From assembly GCA_047972995.1 (NCBI GenBank), contig JBKEBD010000008.1:62001-126000 (forward strand): a stretch of DNA of 64,000 nucleotides, given 5' to 3'. The notes beneath the pieces were generated by a model. It worked only from the letters and a program-made list of their open reading frames with translations, was not told where the DNA came from and made no database searches. Every line of letters begins with the position of its first letter. The first letter of the stretch is position 1. Source of the stretch: JBKEDC01 sp047972995 (lineage in GTDB: Bacteria > Bacteroidota > Bacteroidia > Bacteroidales > Prolixibacteraceae). Positions 63,367 to 64,000 of this stretch are shown here, piece by piece. The position numbers were made by a program, and so were the translations under genes.

Positions 63367-64000
63367 ATGAATCTAAATCTATATCGAAAAAGTTCAATCA
63401 TACTTGGAGCTCTCCTGCTGATGGCAATAACTGCGAAGGCGCAATATGCCACTCGCGAGTTTAGCTCGGCAGAACAAGCCTATACAGATAGTATAAAGAA
63501 TGTGAAATACGATTATGTTTTCCCCATACTTGGGCAGAAAGCTTATCAGTCGGGGTTTGATGTGCCTTATTCGGCCGGGGTTATGATTAACACCATGAAC
63601 ATGAAGCAGCATATCTTGATTACCGATTTTCAACTTGGTTTTCATGGAGTTAATGGTGCTGGGTTCGATTTGCAAGATGCCGATTTTATTAAGTTTGGAG
63701 AAAATACTAGTGTGGCATCTACCACCACTATTCGCCCCGATTTGTGGGTGCTTCCTTTTCTTAATGTTTACGGATTGTTTGGCTACGGACACTCAAGCAC
63801 CGACATTAGCGTTAGTCATTTGTCGTTTGCACAATATAGTCAGATTCCAGAATTGCCCATCAACATGGTTGCCAATGTGAAGCAAAATATTGCTATTAAT
63901 GGTTTCGGGGTGATGTTTGCCGGTGGTTTTGGTCCGTTGTTTTTCACAGTTGATGCGAATTGGACATGGAGTAAACCCGAATTGTTGGAGAATGCACTGC
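63367..64000 (+). CDS. Putative outer-membrane protein (5' part, C-terminus outside window)
   Basis: The frame opens with ATG 63367, 4 bp after the previous stop, and runs off the window; 211 residues are visible. A signal peptide ends near TAKAQ (residue ~25). The mature part is rich in short beta strands and aromatic residues (YSAGVMINTMNMKQHILITDFQ, WVLPFLNVYGLFGYG, INGFGVMFAGGFGPLFFTVDANWTW), like a barrel. The family is not recognised. Close spacing implies co-transcription with the exported protein at 62631. Confidence 0.75.
   Translation, partial: MNLNLYRKSSIILGALLLMAITAKAQYATREFSSAEQAYTDSIKNVKYDYVFPILGQKAYQSGFDVPYSAGVMINTMNMKQHILITDFQLGFHGVNGAGFDLQDADFIKFGENTSVASTTTIRPDLWVLPFLNVYGLFGYGHSSTDISVSHLSFAQYSQIPELPINMVANVKQNIAINGFGVMFAGGFGPLFFTVDANWTWSKPELLENAL

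Overview
The window is a chromosomal stretch of a Bacteroidota bacterium. The evidence is family content seen on both strands: a PorT-type type IX secretion protein, a CHU_C/gliding-type C-terminal domain, the Bacteroidota-restricted families DUF4835, DUF3078, DUF4954 and DUF5723, an Rpb6-like omega subunit, and promoters of the phylum's TTG-N19-TAnnTTTG type (best examples near 6108, 19647, 41644 and 51217). A Marinilabiliales/Bacteroidales-like lineage is my inference, not proven. No rRNA, tRNA, CRISPR, transposase or phage gene was seen; this is mostly core chromosome with a few odd intergenic and degenerate elements.

Layout. 1-6058 (minus strand): a partial DUF5723 outer-membrane protein, a large lipoprotein, a degenerate alkaline-phosphatase-superfamily protein that lacks every expected catalytic residue, and a POTRA-less Omp85-type barrel. 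6059-7100: a 1 kb divergent gap with a 42-bp-period array of palindromes and a minus-strand terminator without an obvious gene. 7101-12102: bamD, omega, coaBC, DUF4835 and recN, a typical Bacteroidota block. 12168-19590: an iron alcohol dehydrogenase, a VTT membrane protein, msrA, an Spy-like periplasmic protein, a patatin/Omp85 fusion, a Usp-like protein and an SDR. 19697-23958: AIR-synthase-like protein, menG/ubiE, porT and a COG2509 flavoprotein. 24124-30820: a TetR regulator with a full RND efflux operon (TolC-like, MFP, AcrB-like) and a PII-like protein. 31106-34589: an ECF sigma factor, a membrane anti-sigma candidate, a Y-G-N repeat protein, and an AI-2E/PerM transporter.

34784-41518 is a haem cluster: a small unknown membrane protein, then hemA, hemC, hemD, hemB, hemL and hemE, which together take glutamyl-tRNA to uroporphyrinogen and coproporphyrinogen III. 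hemH, the last step, is separate at 61527-62558; the coproporphyrinogen and protoporphyrinogen oxidases are not in the window. 41675-48374: a methyltransferase overlapping a DUF4954 beta-helix protein, a frameshifted DUF4493/DUF6359 lipoprotein, a CYTH protein, a DUF3078 protein and a START-like protein. 48670-56324 (minus): a CHU_C protein, rplI-rpsR-rpsF, an unknown barrel protein, and the E2 and E1 subunits of 2-oxoglutarate dehydrogenase. 56325-56826 is another divergent gap with an unrelated array that also has an exact 42-bp period. 56827-64000: recQ, pepT, tilS, hemH, an unknown exported protein and a partial outer-membrane protein.

The most unusual signals are the two independent 42-bp (four helical turns) palindrome arrays in divergent promoter regions, the fully degenerate phosphatase, a pair of related inverted-repeat elements at 20696-20810 and 30385-30511, and the single-base frameshift at about 45214-45219.
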